In this document: one piece after another, positions 1-9,500 of the stretch
How positions within the stretch are numbered: position 1 is the first letter of the stretch
Layout of the letters: every line of letters starts with the position of its first letter
NCBI GenBank assembly: GCA_964432925.1
Contig: CAYSPM010000011.1
Location: 1-33,104, forward strand
Direction of reading: 5' to 3'
Length of the DNA stretch: 33,104 nucleotides
Origin: CAYNTC01 sp964432925
Lineage (GTDB): Bacteria; Planctomycetota; Phycisphaerae; Sedimentisphaerales; Anaerobacaceae
Program-made: the position numbers and the translations under genes
The notes under the pieces: model-generated
The model's input: the letters and a program-made list of their open reading frames with translations, nothing else
Database searches by the model: none
Told to the model about the DNA's origin: nothing

Positions 1-47
1 GTCGCGATTTTTATCGCCATATCGGGAGCAATTTCGTCAGCACTCAT
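1..47 (-). CDS. Possible 5' end of a leftward gene, cut by the window edge
   Basis: An ATG on the minus strand opens a frame that stays open to the window edge (about 15 codons, starting MSADEIAPDMAIKIA). It would be transcribed divergently from the DUF401 gene. The nearest purine-rich stretch (AAAAGG) is about 17 bases upstream, too far for an ordinary ribosome binding site; an internal ATG lies nine codons in. Too little is present to name a product, and chance openness over 15 codons is likely enough that this stays tentative. Confidence 0.25.
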   Translation of the reverse strand, partial: MSADEIAPDMAIKIA

Positions 48-94
48 GTAGACTTAGCTCATTACCTTTTGACAGCATCTGCGCAGTGTAAGTC

Positions 95-123
95 TTGACG
101 TCTTTTGTGGATTTCGTTACTGT
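95..123 (+). promoter_or_regulatory. Candidate sigma-70-type promoter for the DUF401 gene
   Basis: TTGACG (95-100) is followed after 17 bases by TACTGT (118-123). The -35 box matches consensus at five of six positions, the -10 box at only three. It lies about 145 bases before the chosen start. The rest of 48-269 shows nothing else that I can support. Confidence 0.25.
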
Positions 124-269
124 ACCGCGACGGCATGGTGCGTTTTTCGCTGAAAGTGTAGTTAATTGTCCAAGTTTTTAGTCAGAGCGAGAAGACCAAT
201 TTAATCGTCAAGCCGTGCCTGTTATATGGAGCCGAGTCTTTAGCTTAATTGTTCATTCTAAGGATCCTG

Positions 270-1517
270 ATGTACGAGTTTGTGACCATATTGATTGCTT
301 TAGGCACGCTGGCGATTCTTTTGAGGCTCAAGGTCAAGCTCGGTTTATCTATGCTAATTACAGCTTGTGTGCTTGGCTTGCTTCTACGTGCTTCGCCACA
401 GCAGGTCATTCGTGAAGTAGCGGCAGAATGGAATAAAGACCCCCTTACACATACAACGGTCTTCCTATTCATATCACTGACTGCTTTGTTGCTGTTGGTC
501 AACGTTCTTGGGGCCGCAATGGAGCAAATCGGACTTTCGCAGCAACTTGTGCCTGCCATGCAGGGTTTGTTTAAGAGTCGCAGGCTTGCTCTGGCCATGA
601 TACCATTAATGATGGGTATGCTTCCCACGCCCGGAGGCATCATGCTCTCTGCCCCAATGGTCCGCGACGCAGGTGACAGGATAGGCGTCAGTCGTAGCCG
701 ACTTGCGGCAATCAATTTCTTTTTCCGTCATCAATGGGAGCCTATCTGGCCGCTCTTCCCAGCCATACCACTCATCCAGGGTTTGCTTGGCGTCTCGGCA
801 TTAACTCTTTTCCGTTATCATATTGCTCTGACTGGCGCAGGTATATTAGGTGGTGTCTTTGTGCTGTTGATGTTTGGAATTCCCCCAAGGCGTCGGTTCG
901 AACAATACGATAACCCACCTCTTAGCCATAATCTCCGGGCTTTTGCCCATGCCTTTTGGCCGATAGCGTTTACAGCCGGTTGCTACATCATTTTCGATTT
1001 ACCCCCAGCCATCGGTATCTTCTTGGCTATTGTCGGATTGTTATTTTTGCATAAAGTGCCTTTAAGTAAGTGGCGTCTGGTTTTCCGAGCTGGACGTGAA
1101 CCTGATATGGTTTTATTGATTTTTGGCGCGCTGCTTTTCAAGCTCATTCTCCAGGCCAGCGGTGCTATCGGCAGTGTCGTGCAGTTTTTCGCTGGCGCAC
1201 ACATGCCGCCTTATCTTCTTCTATTTCTACTGCCTATGCTGGTTAGCTTCGCTACGGGCGTGACAATGCCGACGGTCGCAATTACCTACCCATTTCTACT
1301 CACGTTCATCGGCACCGGCTCTGACGTTAGGATGGGACGCGAAGTGTTGGCATTTTCGGGTTTGCTGTTTGGACTTTGGCTTACACCGGTACACTTATGC
1401 GTTGCTCTCTCAGCCAGTTACTTTGAGGCTTCGCTGTTAAAGATAATCATAAAGCTTTTCCTGCCTGCTGCAGGTGTTGTTCTTGCTGGTATCCTGATGT
1501 TCGTTTTCTTCGGCTGA
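270..1517 (+). CDS. DUF401 family integral membrane protein (putative permease)
   Basis: A 415-residue, very hydrophobic protein with about ten predicted membrane segments spread along its length. The motif MLPTPGGIMLSAPMV near residue 115 and the following FFFRHQWEPIWPLFPA are typical of the DUF401 family, a group of membrane proteins with no established substrate that resembles transporter families of the gluconate/citrate type. I chose ATG at 270 over the in-frame TTG at 249 because AAGGA at 260-264 sits five bases before it. The gene stands alone, converging on tsaB with an 81-base gap in which I see no clear terminator. Substrate unknown; transport is inference from the family. Confidence 0.8.
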   Translation: MYEFVTILIALGTLAILLRLKVKLGLSMLITACVLGLLLRASPQQVIREVAAEWNKDPLTHTTVFLFISLTALLLLVNVLGAAMEQIGLSQQLVPAMQGLFKSRRLALAMIPLMMGMLPTPGGIMLSAPMVRDAGDRIGVSRSRLAAINFFFRHQWEPIWPLFPAIPLIQGLLGVSALTLFRYHIALTGAGILGGVFVLLMFGIPPRRRFEQYDNPPLSHNLRAFAHAFWPIAFTAGCYIIFDLPPAIGIFLAIVGLLFLHKVPLSKWRLVFRAGREPDMVLLIFGALLFKLILQASGAIGSVVQFFAGAHMPPYLLLFLLPMLVSFATGVTMPTVAITYPFLLTFIGTGSDVRMGREVLAFSGLLFGLWLTPVHLCVALSASYFEASLLKIIIKLFLPAAGVVLAGILMFVFFG

Positions 1518-1598
1518 TCTTTGCCGCAGCGGGTATCGTTCAATTGGGTATTTTTAACTGGCTGATTATCAAATCTCGCTGTTGCTGTCCTTTAGATA

Positions 1599-2429
1599 TC
1601 ATCGTGTCTTGAGTGTAACTTGTGGTGCGCGCAAATATATCGGCGATAATGTCACAGGATCAGAATAATCACCTGCTTTTGCTTTCTGTCGGCCAAGCAG
1701 ATGAACTTTTTCTGCACGCGGGCTCCAGTATGCCTCATCAAAGAATTCAATGCCTTCGCCCTTGAATTTGTCACAGTGATACAGCAGACCATCTCCAAGT
1801 AAACGGACTGGCATATACTTTTGAGAAAAACTTTCAATAAATTCGTTCGCAGTAAGTAGGCAATCTGGAAGAATTTTCTCCCAGGCTCCTTGAGTGGGGT
1901 ACACTTGCTGGTCGCTTCGTTTTTGTTGATGTTGTATTGAATGCTTTTCGACTTGAGATTTCTTGCTTTTATTCCGGATTCTTCGCTGATAAACAGCTAT
2001 GAAGAACTGGCCTCTTTTCGCATCCAGGATCACAGCGATTCTATCTTGTCCGATCCGATGCGATTTCTCCTCGCAGGCTCTCTCGGTCCTACCGTTCGCA
2101 ATATCTATGACGTTAGAGGCTATTACGTCCATTGTATTGACTGCTACAACCTGCGTACCCTTGGCAAGATGCATCGCTTTTGCCATGGTCACAGCAATCC
2201 GCAGGCCGGTGAAGCTGCCAGGGCCGACGGATATATATATCTCGTTTATTTGCTTGGCCTCAAAGCCGAATCGTCCGAGTAACTCTTGCAGTATCGGGAA
2301 AATCTCCGCACTATGTCTGAGAGGTGCAGAAAAATTGCTCTCACCGAGTACTCTATCCCCAATTGCCAACGCGACCGATCCTATTCTACTTGAAGTTTCA
2401 GCCGATAATATTAGGGGAATTTTGCTCAT
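1599..2429 (-). CDS. tsaB: tRNA threonylcarbamoyladenosine biosynthesis protein TsaB
   Basis: TsaB is the non-catalytic ASKHA-fold partner that dimerises with TsaD and, with TsaE, transfers the threonylcarbamoyl group to A37 of ANN-decoding tRNAs in the cytoplasm. The N-terminus has the family signatures ILSAETSS...GSVAL, RHSAEIFP and the highly conserved VGPGSFTGLRIAVTMAK near residues 75-90. The C-terminus ends in SPIYLRAPQVT, as in the family. At 276 residues it is longer than a usual TsaB (about 230). The extra length is a Lys/Gln-rich stretch around residues 150-185 (KSKKSQVEKHSIQHQQKRSD), probably a surface loop. An in-frame ATG at 2453 exists, but the ATG at 2429 has GAAAGG (2435-2440) five bases upstream and leads directly into the conserved fold, so I prefer it. 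It is divergent from the secretin gene. Confidence 0.9.
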   Translation of the reverse strand: MSKIPLILSAETSSRIGSVALAIGDRVLGESNFSAPLRHSAEIFPILQELLGRFGFEAKQINEIYISVGPGSFTGLRIAVTMAKAMHLAKGTQVVAVNTMDVIASNVIDIANGRTERACEEKSHRIGQDRIAVILDAKRGQFFIAVYQRRIRNKSKKSQVEKHSIQHQQKRSDQQVYPTQGAWEKILPDCLLTANEFIESFSQKYMPVRLLGDGLLYHCDKFKGEGIEFFDEAYWSPRAEKVHLLGRQKAKAGDYSDPVTLSPIYLRAPQVTLKTR

Positions 2430-2735
2430 ATTGGCCTTTCTACCACCCAGCATAATAAAATTTATGTTTTGATCACTCTACGGCGGTCGATAGCACACCA
2501 TTTATCAAGCGGCGAATTTGGAACCCATTTTCGCAGGCTTTGCAGTTTCATTATTGTTGCATAAGATATTATCGGCCAAAAGGCTACAAATCGAATTTTT
2601 CTCTTGCAAAATATTATAATTTTATATAGATTAGGTTATCGTAAGTCCAACCTATCTTTTGAATTGGAGGTTGTGGATACTGTACAGGTTGTAACACTAT
2701 TCCATGAGGGTGATTTTTCTGGCAGGAGGTTAGTT
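2430..2735. promoter_or_regulatory. Divergent intergenic region between tsaB and the secretin gene
   Basis: About 306 AT-rich bases separate the two divergent starts, so promoters for both are expected here. On the plus strand a perfect TATAAT lies at 2615-2620, but the sequence 17-18 bases before it (CGAATT) is a poor -35 box. No convincing operator or structured RNA is seen. An upstream in-frame extension of the secretin frame (from TTG at 2604) is probably untranslated leader. Confidence 0.3.
2724..2729 (+). promoter_or_regulatory. Strong ribosome binding site deciding a TTG start
   Basis: A perfect AGGAGG lies six bases before the in-frame TTG at 2736. That TTG opens a short charged segment followed by a long hydrophobic run, i.e. 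a classical signal peptide. This places the secretin start at 2736 rather than the far-upstream TTG at 2604, which has no such site. Confidence 0.75.
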
Positions 2736-5700
2736 TTGGACAAGTCGATTTGTTTAATCAAACCTTTCGGCAGGGGGTTTCTGTCGATTGTGCTGCTATT
2801 GATTTTACTGTTGTTCGCGTTTTTCCCGCAGGTAGTACTATCTCAAACCGAGCGAGCTAATGACGATCAGACAATGCGTAATGTGGTGCAGTATCTAATG
2901 CGCGTCGGCACGGAGCAGTATGAAAAAGGATTCTACATTCAGGCCGAAAAAACATTTCTAATGGCTCAGAACTATCAAGAATATCTGACTGCATTGGAAC
3001 GTACAAAGCTCACTACACTTCTTCAAAAAGCTCAAAAAGCGGCACGCGAAAGAGAAGTTATACTTCAGCAGAGAGAAAAAGCCTACGAACTAATTGGCCA
3101 GGGAGAACTAACCCAGGCAAAAACTCAGCTTTCAAAAATCAAGGACAGCGATTTTTTAACTAACGAGGAGAAAGCAACCATAGAGCAGACGATTGGAGGA
3201 ATTAATGCCCAACTGCTTGGCCCAAGCGCCTCTCGTAAAGAGTTCTCCTCACCGACGTCCTTGCCCGAAAAGCAAACGCAACCGGTAACTCAGCCAAGTG
3301 GCGTAATTGCTGATGAACAAATGGGCGAAAAAGAAGTTGCAAAGCTTTACTATCAAAGCCTGCGTCTGTACCGGCAGGGTGATTTGAGGCAGGCTCGGGA
3401 CGGCTTTATAAGAGTCTTAAACAGCGGCTTAATTCCGGCGCCGATGGCGGAGACTATAAGGCGAGACCTGGAAAGGATAAATAAAAGTTTAGCTTCCACA
3501 AACAATCTGATTACATCTCGCGGCCTTGGCAGAGCAGAACTACAGACGACTTTGCCGCAGGTGACTGTTGCACCGCTAATCGAATCACTACCTCAGCCAA
3601 CACGACAGCCCAATAATGTGGGTGTTCAACAACAGATTGAGCGAATTATGCAGCTCTATGACCGCAGCGTAGATCTCTACTACCAGGGTCAGCTTACCGT
3701 TGCCCGGCAGGGCTTTGCTCAAGTCGCCGAAAGCGGGTTGTTCGTTGCGCCACCTGGAAAGGCGCCGGAGGATTATATTGCAGCTATCAATCAACTGCTG
3801 CTAACCCAAACAGAGCAAGAGAGACTGCAACGGCGGTTCGAACCGGTTATTCAACCTACCGCCCCTCCGATGGTTCCGACTACAATGCAAATGGCGATAC
3901 CTGCCGTACCAGTGACAGAAACAGGACAGGCAAGTTATATAGAAGAAGTTAATCGAAGAAGAAGTGTAATAAGAACGCATACAAAAGCAGTTGTTACCGA
4001 TGCGGTCAGTCGAGCTCAGACTCTCATAGACCAGGATCAGTTCGAAAAGGCGAGGGACCTTGTTGAAAGAGCCGGGCGCCTCGTGCATGAAAATCATATA
4101 CACCTTGGCGAGGAACTGTATGAGCAGTATAGCAGTCAGCTTGAACAGACTATTGAGCAGATAAACGAGGCAGAACAGAGAAAGTCTCGGCAGTTGACAG
4201 GACGCAAGCGTCGGGAAGCCATAGAAGCGCAGCGCCAGCTCCGAGAGCAGGCGGAGATCGATAGACAAAAAAGTATCTCCGAGCTTATGGAAAGGGCCAT
4301 AGCCTATCAAAAACAACAGAGTTATGAAGCTGCGCTTGGTCAGATCGAAGCATTGCTTGCCATCGACCCACTGAATGAAGAAGCTCTTACTTTAAGGGAC
4401 ACGCTTAGTGACACGGTTTATTTCAGGAAACAGTTGGATATCCAAAAAGAGCATGACAAGCAACGCGCCGACATGCTTCTTAAAACGGATGAGGCTGGAA
4501 TTCCCTATGCTGAAGAGATAATGTATCCCAAAAATTGGCGTGAGATAATTCAAAAGCCCACGCGCAAACCTGACGAGCCAATGGGCCTTGACCCGGCCGA
4601 CGCAGTCGTTTACGACCAATTGAATCAGCCCATTGACCTGTCTGAAATATCGCCATCGATGTCTTTTGCCGATGTGCTGGACCGAATCGCGAATTCTGTA
4701 GATCCACCTGTCCCGATACAGGCAAATTGGAGAGACTTGTCTGAAAATGCCGATATCGAACGCAGTTCCATTGCGAATATGGAACCCCTGATTGGAATCA
4801 GATTAGGAAGGGCACTAAGGGTCCTTTTGGATCAAGTTTCCGGTGGGATAGTGGATCTTGACTACGTAGTTGAAGAAGGAGTTATCAGTATTGCCACACG
4901 CGATACACTTAGGCAGCCCAAGCCCCCAACTGGTCGGCTTATACCGCGTGTCTATGATATTAGTGACCTCATAAGCGAACCAGCCAGTTACAATCAATTA
5001 AACATGCTGTATTATATAACGCAGATGATGCAAAGCATGAGCAGTATGAGTGGCGGCTATGGCGGCGGTGGCGGTGGCGGCTATGGCGGTGGCGGTGGCG
5101 GCATGGGTGGCGGCATGGGTGGCGGCATGGGTGGCATGAGTGGCGGCATGGGCGGCGGCATGGGTGGCGGCATGGGCGGTATGGGTGGCGGAATGGGCGG
5201 CATGGGTGGCGGCATGGGCGGTACGATGGGCGGCATGGGCGGCGGCATGGGCGGTATGATGGGCGGCATGGGCGGTGGTATGGGCGGCGGCATGGGCGGC
5301 GGCATGGGCGGCTACGGTGGCGGTATGGGCATGGGGGGTGGCCAATCAGCTATATTGGCGCAAGACCTCAGCAGGCTTATAATGGATGCCGTCGAGGCCC
5401 AGTGGCCTGAAAGCTGGCTTGATACCGGTGGGGATGGAAGTATTATGCAATATCCACTTATGAATCCGAGAAAACTCGCTGTTGTTCAGACCCTTGAAAT
5501 ACATAATTATATATATGAACTGCTTAACGGTCTAAGAGTCGCACTGGGCAGTCAGGTGTCTATTGAGGCCAGATTCCTCGTTGTCAGTGAGAGTTTCCTT
5601 GAAGATATGGGACTTGACCTTGATCTCAGATACAGACTGGGCAGCCAGTGGTCAAAGTGGGGTGACATCGATATTACGCAGGAGTCTTTTGCTGCGACTG

Positions 5701-6458
5701 AGGTCAAGGAAACAGGAGTCGCCGGTGGTCTCGGTGGTATAGATGTTGGTGGTACTCTAACCGGTGGTTATGGATCGATACTTGATGATTTACAGGTTAG
5801 TTTTATTCTTCGCATGGCACAGGCCCACAGGGGTGCGAAGGCCCTAACTGCTCCCAAAGTCACTGTATTAAGCGGTGAGTCAGCCATCTTCAGTATCCAG
5901 AGGATTCTCCCCTTGGCACTTCCGCCCATCCAGCAGGGTGGTACAGCTACAGTTTCTGCAGGTCAAGGTACTACCACTGGTGTCGCTGGCGGTTTAGTGC
6001 CCAGAGAAATGTACATACCTACTGGAAGTGTAATGAGCATTAGTCCAACTATCTCCCGGGACAAAAAATATGTCCTGCTAAATATTATGGCTATGCAAAA
6101 CGACTACCTCGGTATAAGAACCACAGATATTCAAGCGCCTATCGTCTCAGCACTTGGCGAGACCGATCTCGTGGAGTGGCAAGTTGATCTTCCTGAGACG
6201 GAGACAGCCCAGCTTATGACACGTGTCAGCGTACCAGATCAGGGAACATTGCTACTGGGTGGTCAGAAAATAACCTCGGAGGTCGAGACGGAAGCAGGAG
6301 TGCCGATTTTGAGCAAGTTACCTATAATTGGTAGAGCCTTTAGCAATAGCAGCAAAATCAGAGACCACAAAATACTGCTCATTTTGGTCAAGCCGACCAT
6401 TATCATTCAAGAGGAACGCGAGCAAGAGGCAATTGCTGCAATGGATAGCGAACTTTAA
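2736..6458 (+). CDS. Secretin-family outer-membrane protein (GspD/PulD-like) with TPR-like repeats and Gly/Met-rich insert
   Basis: A 1240-residue exported protein. Residues 1-36 are a signal peptide (KPFGRGFLSIVLLLILLLFAFF, cut near VVLSQ). Residues about 40-600 are helical with at least four TPR-like units (for example YYQSLRLYRQGDLRQARDGF and YDRSVDLYYQGQLTVARQGF) and an Arg/Glu/Gln-rich coiled stretch. Around residues 635-745 a small N-domain-like fold ends in LDYVVEEGVISIATRD, as in secretin N0/STN domains. Residues about 772-869 are almost pure Gly and Met. The C-terminal third is the secretin barrel: SVPDQGTLLLGGQKITSE, then AGVPILSKLPIIGRAFSN and HKILLILVKPTIII. Secretins form ring-shaped outer-membrane gates in type II secretion and type IV pili. 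No ATPase, pseudopilin or inner-membrane platform gene is in the window, so the system it serves is unknown. The next gene starts 95 bases later, suggesting one operon. Confidence 0.8.
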   Translation: MDKSICLIKPFGRGFLSIVLLLILLLFAFFPQVVLSQTERANDDQTMRNVVQYLMRVGTEQYEKGFYIQAEKTFLMAQNYQEYLTALERTKLTTLLQKAQKAAREREVILQQREKAYELIGQGELTQAKTQLSKIKDSDFLTNEEKATIEQTIGGINAQLLGPSASRKEFSSPTSLPEKQTQPVTQPSGVIADEQMGEKEVAKLYYQSLRLYRQGDLRQARDGFIRVLNSGLIPAPMAETIRRDLERINKSLASTNNLITSRGLGRAELQTTLPQVTVAPLIESLPQPTRQPNNVGVQQQIERIMQLYDRSVDLYYQGQLTVARQGFAQVAESGLFVAPPGKAPEDYIAAINQLLLTQTEQERLQRRFEPVIQPTAPPMVPTTMQMAIPAVPVTETGQASYIEEVNRRRSVIRTHTKAVVTDAVSRAQTLIDQDQFEKARDLVERAGRLVHENHIHLGEELYEQYSSQLEQTIEQINEAEQRKSRQLTGRKRREAIEAQRQLREQAEIDRQKSISELMERAIAYQKQQSYEAALGQIEALLAIDPLNEEALTLRDTLSDTVYFRKQLDIQKEHDKQRADMLLKTDEAGIPYAEEIMYPKNWREIIQKPTRKPDEPMGLDPADAVVYDQLNQPIDLSEISPSMSFADVLDRIANSVDPPVPIQANWRDLSENADIERSSIANMEPLIGIRLGRALRVLLDQVSGGIVDLDYVVEEGVISIATRDTLRQPKPPTGRLIPRVYDISDLISEPASYNQLNMLYYITQMMQSMSSMSGGYGGGGGGGYGGGGGGMGGGMGGGMGGMSGGMGGGMGGGMGGMGGGMGGMGGGMGGTMGGMGGGMGGMMGGMGGGMGGGMGGGMGGYGGGMGMGGGQSAILAQDLSRLIMDAVEAQWPESWLDTGGDGSIMQYPLMNPRKLAVVQTLEIHNYIYELLNGLRVALGSQVSIEARFLVVSESFLEDMGLDLDLRYRLGSQWSKWGDIDITQESFAATEVKETGVAGGLGGIDVGGTLTGGYGSILDDLQVSFILRMAQAHRGAKALTAPKVTVLSGESAIFSIQRILPLALPPIQQGGTATVSAGQGTTTGVAGGLVPREMYIPTGSVMSISPTISRDKKYVLLNIMAMQNDYLGIRTTDIQAPIVSALGETDLVEWQVDLPETETAQLMTRVSVPDQGTLLLGGQKITSEVETEAGVPILSKLPIIGRAFSNSSKIRDHKILLILVKPTIIIQEEREQEAIAAMDSEL
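5052..5342 (+). repeat. Degenerate GGCGGCATG-type tandem repeat encoding a Gly/Met-rich tract
   Basis: About 290 bases of imperfect repeats built from GGC, GGT and ATG codons lie inside the secretin gene, encoding runs of MGGG and MGG with a few Tyr, Ser and Thr. There are roughly twenty methionines. Synonymous variation (GGC/GGT/GGA) shows that the repeat is not a recent pure expansion. The antisense strand is also open here (His/Ala-rich), which I regard as a by-product. Confidence 0.9.
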
Positions 6459-6553
6459 GTACCTTGCAATCTTTAACTTATCACAAGGGTGGGGTCCCCT
6501 TTAATGTTAATGTATTGAGGGATTCAAAAGCAGAAAAAACAGGAAGTCGAAAA

Positions 6554-9500
6554 ATGGAACAGCGAGTTCTGAAGCGACCAAAGAGCTGGCAGTTTCTGAT
6601 TAGCTCGATGGTCATAGTGTGCGCCCAAGTTGCTCTTGCGGCGCCCAATGAGTTCTCAGGGATTAACCTGTCGTATTTACTTGAGTCTGGAGTTACTCAC
6701 GCACCAGGCGAGATAATGGTCCGTTTTGCTAATACGGCTGCTCATACACCCGTTGGCCCAGTTATAACCGGACCACGCACTGTGCGCTCCATTCGCACCA
6801 TCATGTCGGATTTTGTCATTACCGGTGCATCGGTGCGCCGGGAATTCGATGGTGTGGTTCCTGGCTTGGCTCTGGTTAAACTACCAGAAGGTGTCTCTGT
6901 CATTGATGCCGTAATAAAATTCAATAACTCATATAGCGTTATTTACGCTGAGCCGAACCACAAGATCAGGATGCATGTTGTCCCTAATGACCCGCTGTTT
7001 GCTAATCAGTGGGCTTTGGATAATACCGGCCAGACTGGTGGTCTTCCTGACGCCGACATCGATGCTCCCGAGGGTTGGGATATTACGACTGGTAGCGCAG
7101 ATATCATTGTTGCGGTTACTGATACCGGTATCGATGTCAATCACCCCGACATTTTCGATAACATCTGGATAAACGATGGAGAGGTCAACGAACCAGGTGT
7201 AGTCGATCCTGAAGTTGATGCTAATGACGTTGACGACGATGGGAATGGTTACAATGATGACTTCTATGGCTACGATTTCGTCGACGATGACTCCGATCCT
7301 GCCGATGAGAACTGGCACGGTACACACGTAGCCGGAATTATCGGCGCCATCGGCAATAATGCCGAGGGTATCGCGGGCGTTTGCTGGAACGTTAAACTTA
7401 TGGCCCTGAGGATACTCGACGCCGACGGAAATGGTGACGTAGCAGACGCCGTCGAAGCTATTCAGTATGCTGTTGCTAACGGTGCCTCTGTCATAAATGC
7501 TTCCTGGGGTGGGGCAGAATATGACCAGTCTTTGTTTGACGCTATTGAAACAGCGGGCGATAGCGGCGTCATATTCGTAACTTCGGCTGGCAATGAGAGT
7601 GCTAACAATGATAGCTACTTTTTTGCTTATCCAGCGAACTTTGAGTTGGATAGTGTAATCTCCGTCATGTCAACGGATCACTTCGATGAGATGTCGGGTT
7701 TCTCCAACTATGGCCCCACTACCGTCCACTTGGGCGCACCGGGTGAAAACATCATCAGTACCACCCCAGTTGAACTGACAGATGCCATGGAGGCGGATGG
7801 GGTCCCAACAGGCTATGCGTATGCAAGTGGTACATCAGCGGCTGCACCACACGTCTCTGGTGCCTGCGCGTTGATGATTGTAGTTAATCCCAACTATACA
7901 CCACTCGAAATGAGAACGATCATAATGCGTGCTACCGATCCTGTCCTGCCAGGTTTATGTATCTCTGGCGGCAGACTGAATTTATACAATACAATATTGA
8001 TAGCACGGCCTGGTAGAGTCTTATTAATAAGTAGGAGAACTGCTTACTCGTTTGAAACTATTCAGGAGGCCATTAATGCCGCAGGTGATGGCGATACCGT
8101 CATAGCTCATTATAATAATTGGTATCTTGAAAGGATTAATTTCCTTGGTAAGCAAATTACAGTCCGGAGTGGTGATATAGATGCCAGTCCATTTTACGGA
8201 GTTCCATCACAACAGAATACTTATATATCTGGTATCCTGGATCCTGGCACGATAGTAGGCTTCTCTGGAGGTGAAGACGAGCAGTGTATCTTGCAAGGCT
8301 TTACAATCACTGATGGCACCGAAGGTATCCATCTTAGTGGCTCTTTGCCAGCAATTAGCCAGTGCGTCATCACCCAAAATCAAGGCAGTGGTATCTTTTG
8401 TATAAATTCAGCTCCAAGCATTTCTGACACTACCATTAATGATAACACTACAGCCGGAAATGGTGGCGGTGTTTATTGTGACAGCAACTCAGCGCCGAGC
8501 TTGGACAAATGTATAGTCTCTGAGAACATAGCCTCGCAACACGGAGGTGGTATCTACTGCGAAAGCGGCACCGAGCCGAATCTAAGTGATACTATAATTT
8601 CCATGAATACCTCAGGCCAAAGTGGTGGTGGCATCTATTGCGGTGAAGGTTCCAATCCATATATAACCTCCTGTAGAATATCAGACAACTCCGCCCAATG
8701 GGAAGGAGGGGGTATCTATTGTGTAGAATCTTCTCCTGATATTACAGATTGTACGATTACAGGCAATGCTACTGATTGGGATGGTGCTGGTATCTATTGT
8801 GACGTCGGCGCAGAACCAAATATCACTAACTGTGAAATTGTCAGTAATATCGCCGACTATGATGGTGGTGGCATTTACTGCAATGCTACGTCACCTTTGA
8901 TTAAGAACTGTCTTTTAGTTACAAATACCGTCGAAAGTTGGGATGGCGGCGGCATATACTGTTCGGATGCTTCACCTGCAATCGTCAACTGTACATTTGT
9001 CGGTAACACAGGTAATCCTTTTGATGGGCTGGGTGGAGCACTCTACTGCGCAGGAGACTCAGATCCCACAGTTACGAACTGTATATTCAATGATAATAAT
9101 GATGTTGCAATCTATGAGGGTAGTTCAGTTTCCAATCCCGACGTGACGTTCTGTCTGTTTTATTACAACCGTCAGGGCGACTATTATGACAACGACACTC
9201 AGGCTATATACAATCTTAATGATACTGATCCAGCCAATCCTCTCTCTGGTAGAAACAACATCATTGGCAATCCGATGTTTGTTTCTGGGAGGATCGGCGA
9301 TTACTACCTCAGTCAATACGATGCCGGCCAGATATTGGACGTAAACGGCGAGATTGTAGATCCGAATGTCAATCCTCAGGATGCTACAAGTCCTGCTGTT
9401 GACGCCGGAAGCGCCAGCGCAGATGCAATTGGAATGCACATTTATTCAACACGTACAGACAATTTTGAAGACCCCAACGGCTACAAGGACTTTGGACTCG

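Noticed and set aside
245..715. 156-codon frame antisense to the DUF401 gene
   Set aside because: Fully overlaps a well-supported membrane protein gene and shows no protein-family features.
1941..2472. Two plus-strand frames opposite tsaB
   Set aside because: They are shadows of tsaB; the minus-strand frame carries the conserved TsaB motifs.
4998..5345. His/Ala-rich and Pro/Met-rich antisense frames over the secretin's Gly/Met tract
   Set aside because: They are the complement of GGC/ATG repeats; low complexity keeps every frame open.
6484..6500. AAGGG / CCCTT hairpin between the secretin and giant genes as a terminator
   Set aside because: Only five base pairs and three T residues; more likely chance, so the two genes are treated as one transcript.
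6464..6553. Upstream TTG extension of the giant gene
   Set aside because: No ribosome binding site before TTG 6464, and the extension would place 30 residues ahead of a normal signal peptide; ATG 6554 fits better.
8462..9036. Regular ~80-base repeats considered as a CRISPR-like array
   Set aside because: The repeats are protein-coding, diverged at the DNA level and lack constant repeats with unique spacers; no cas genes are present.
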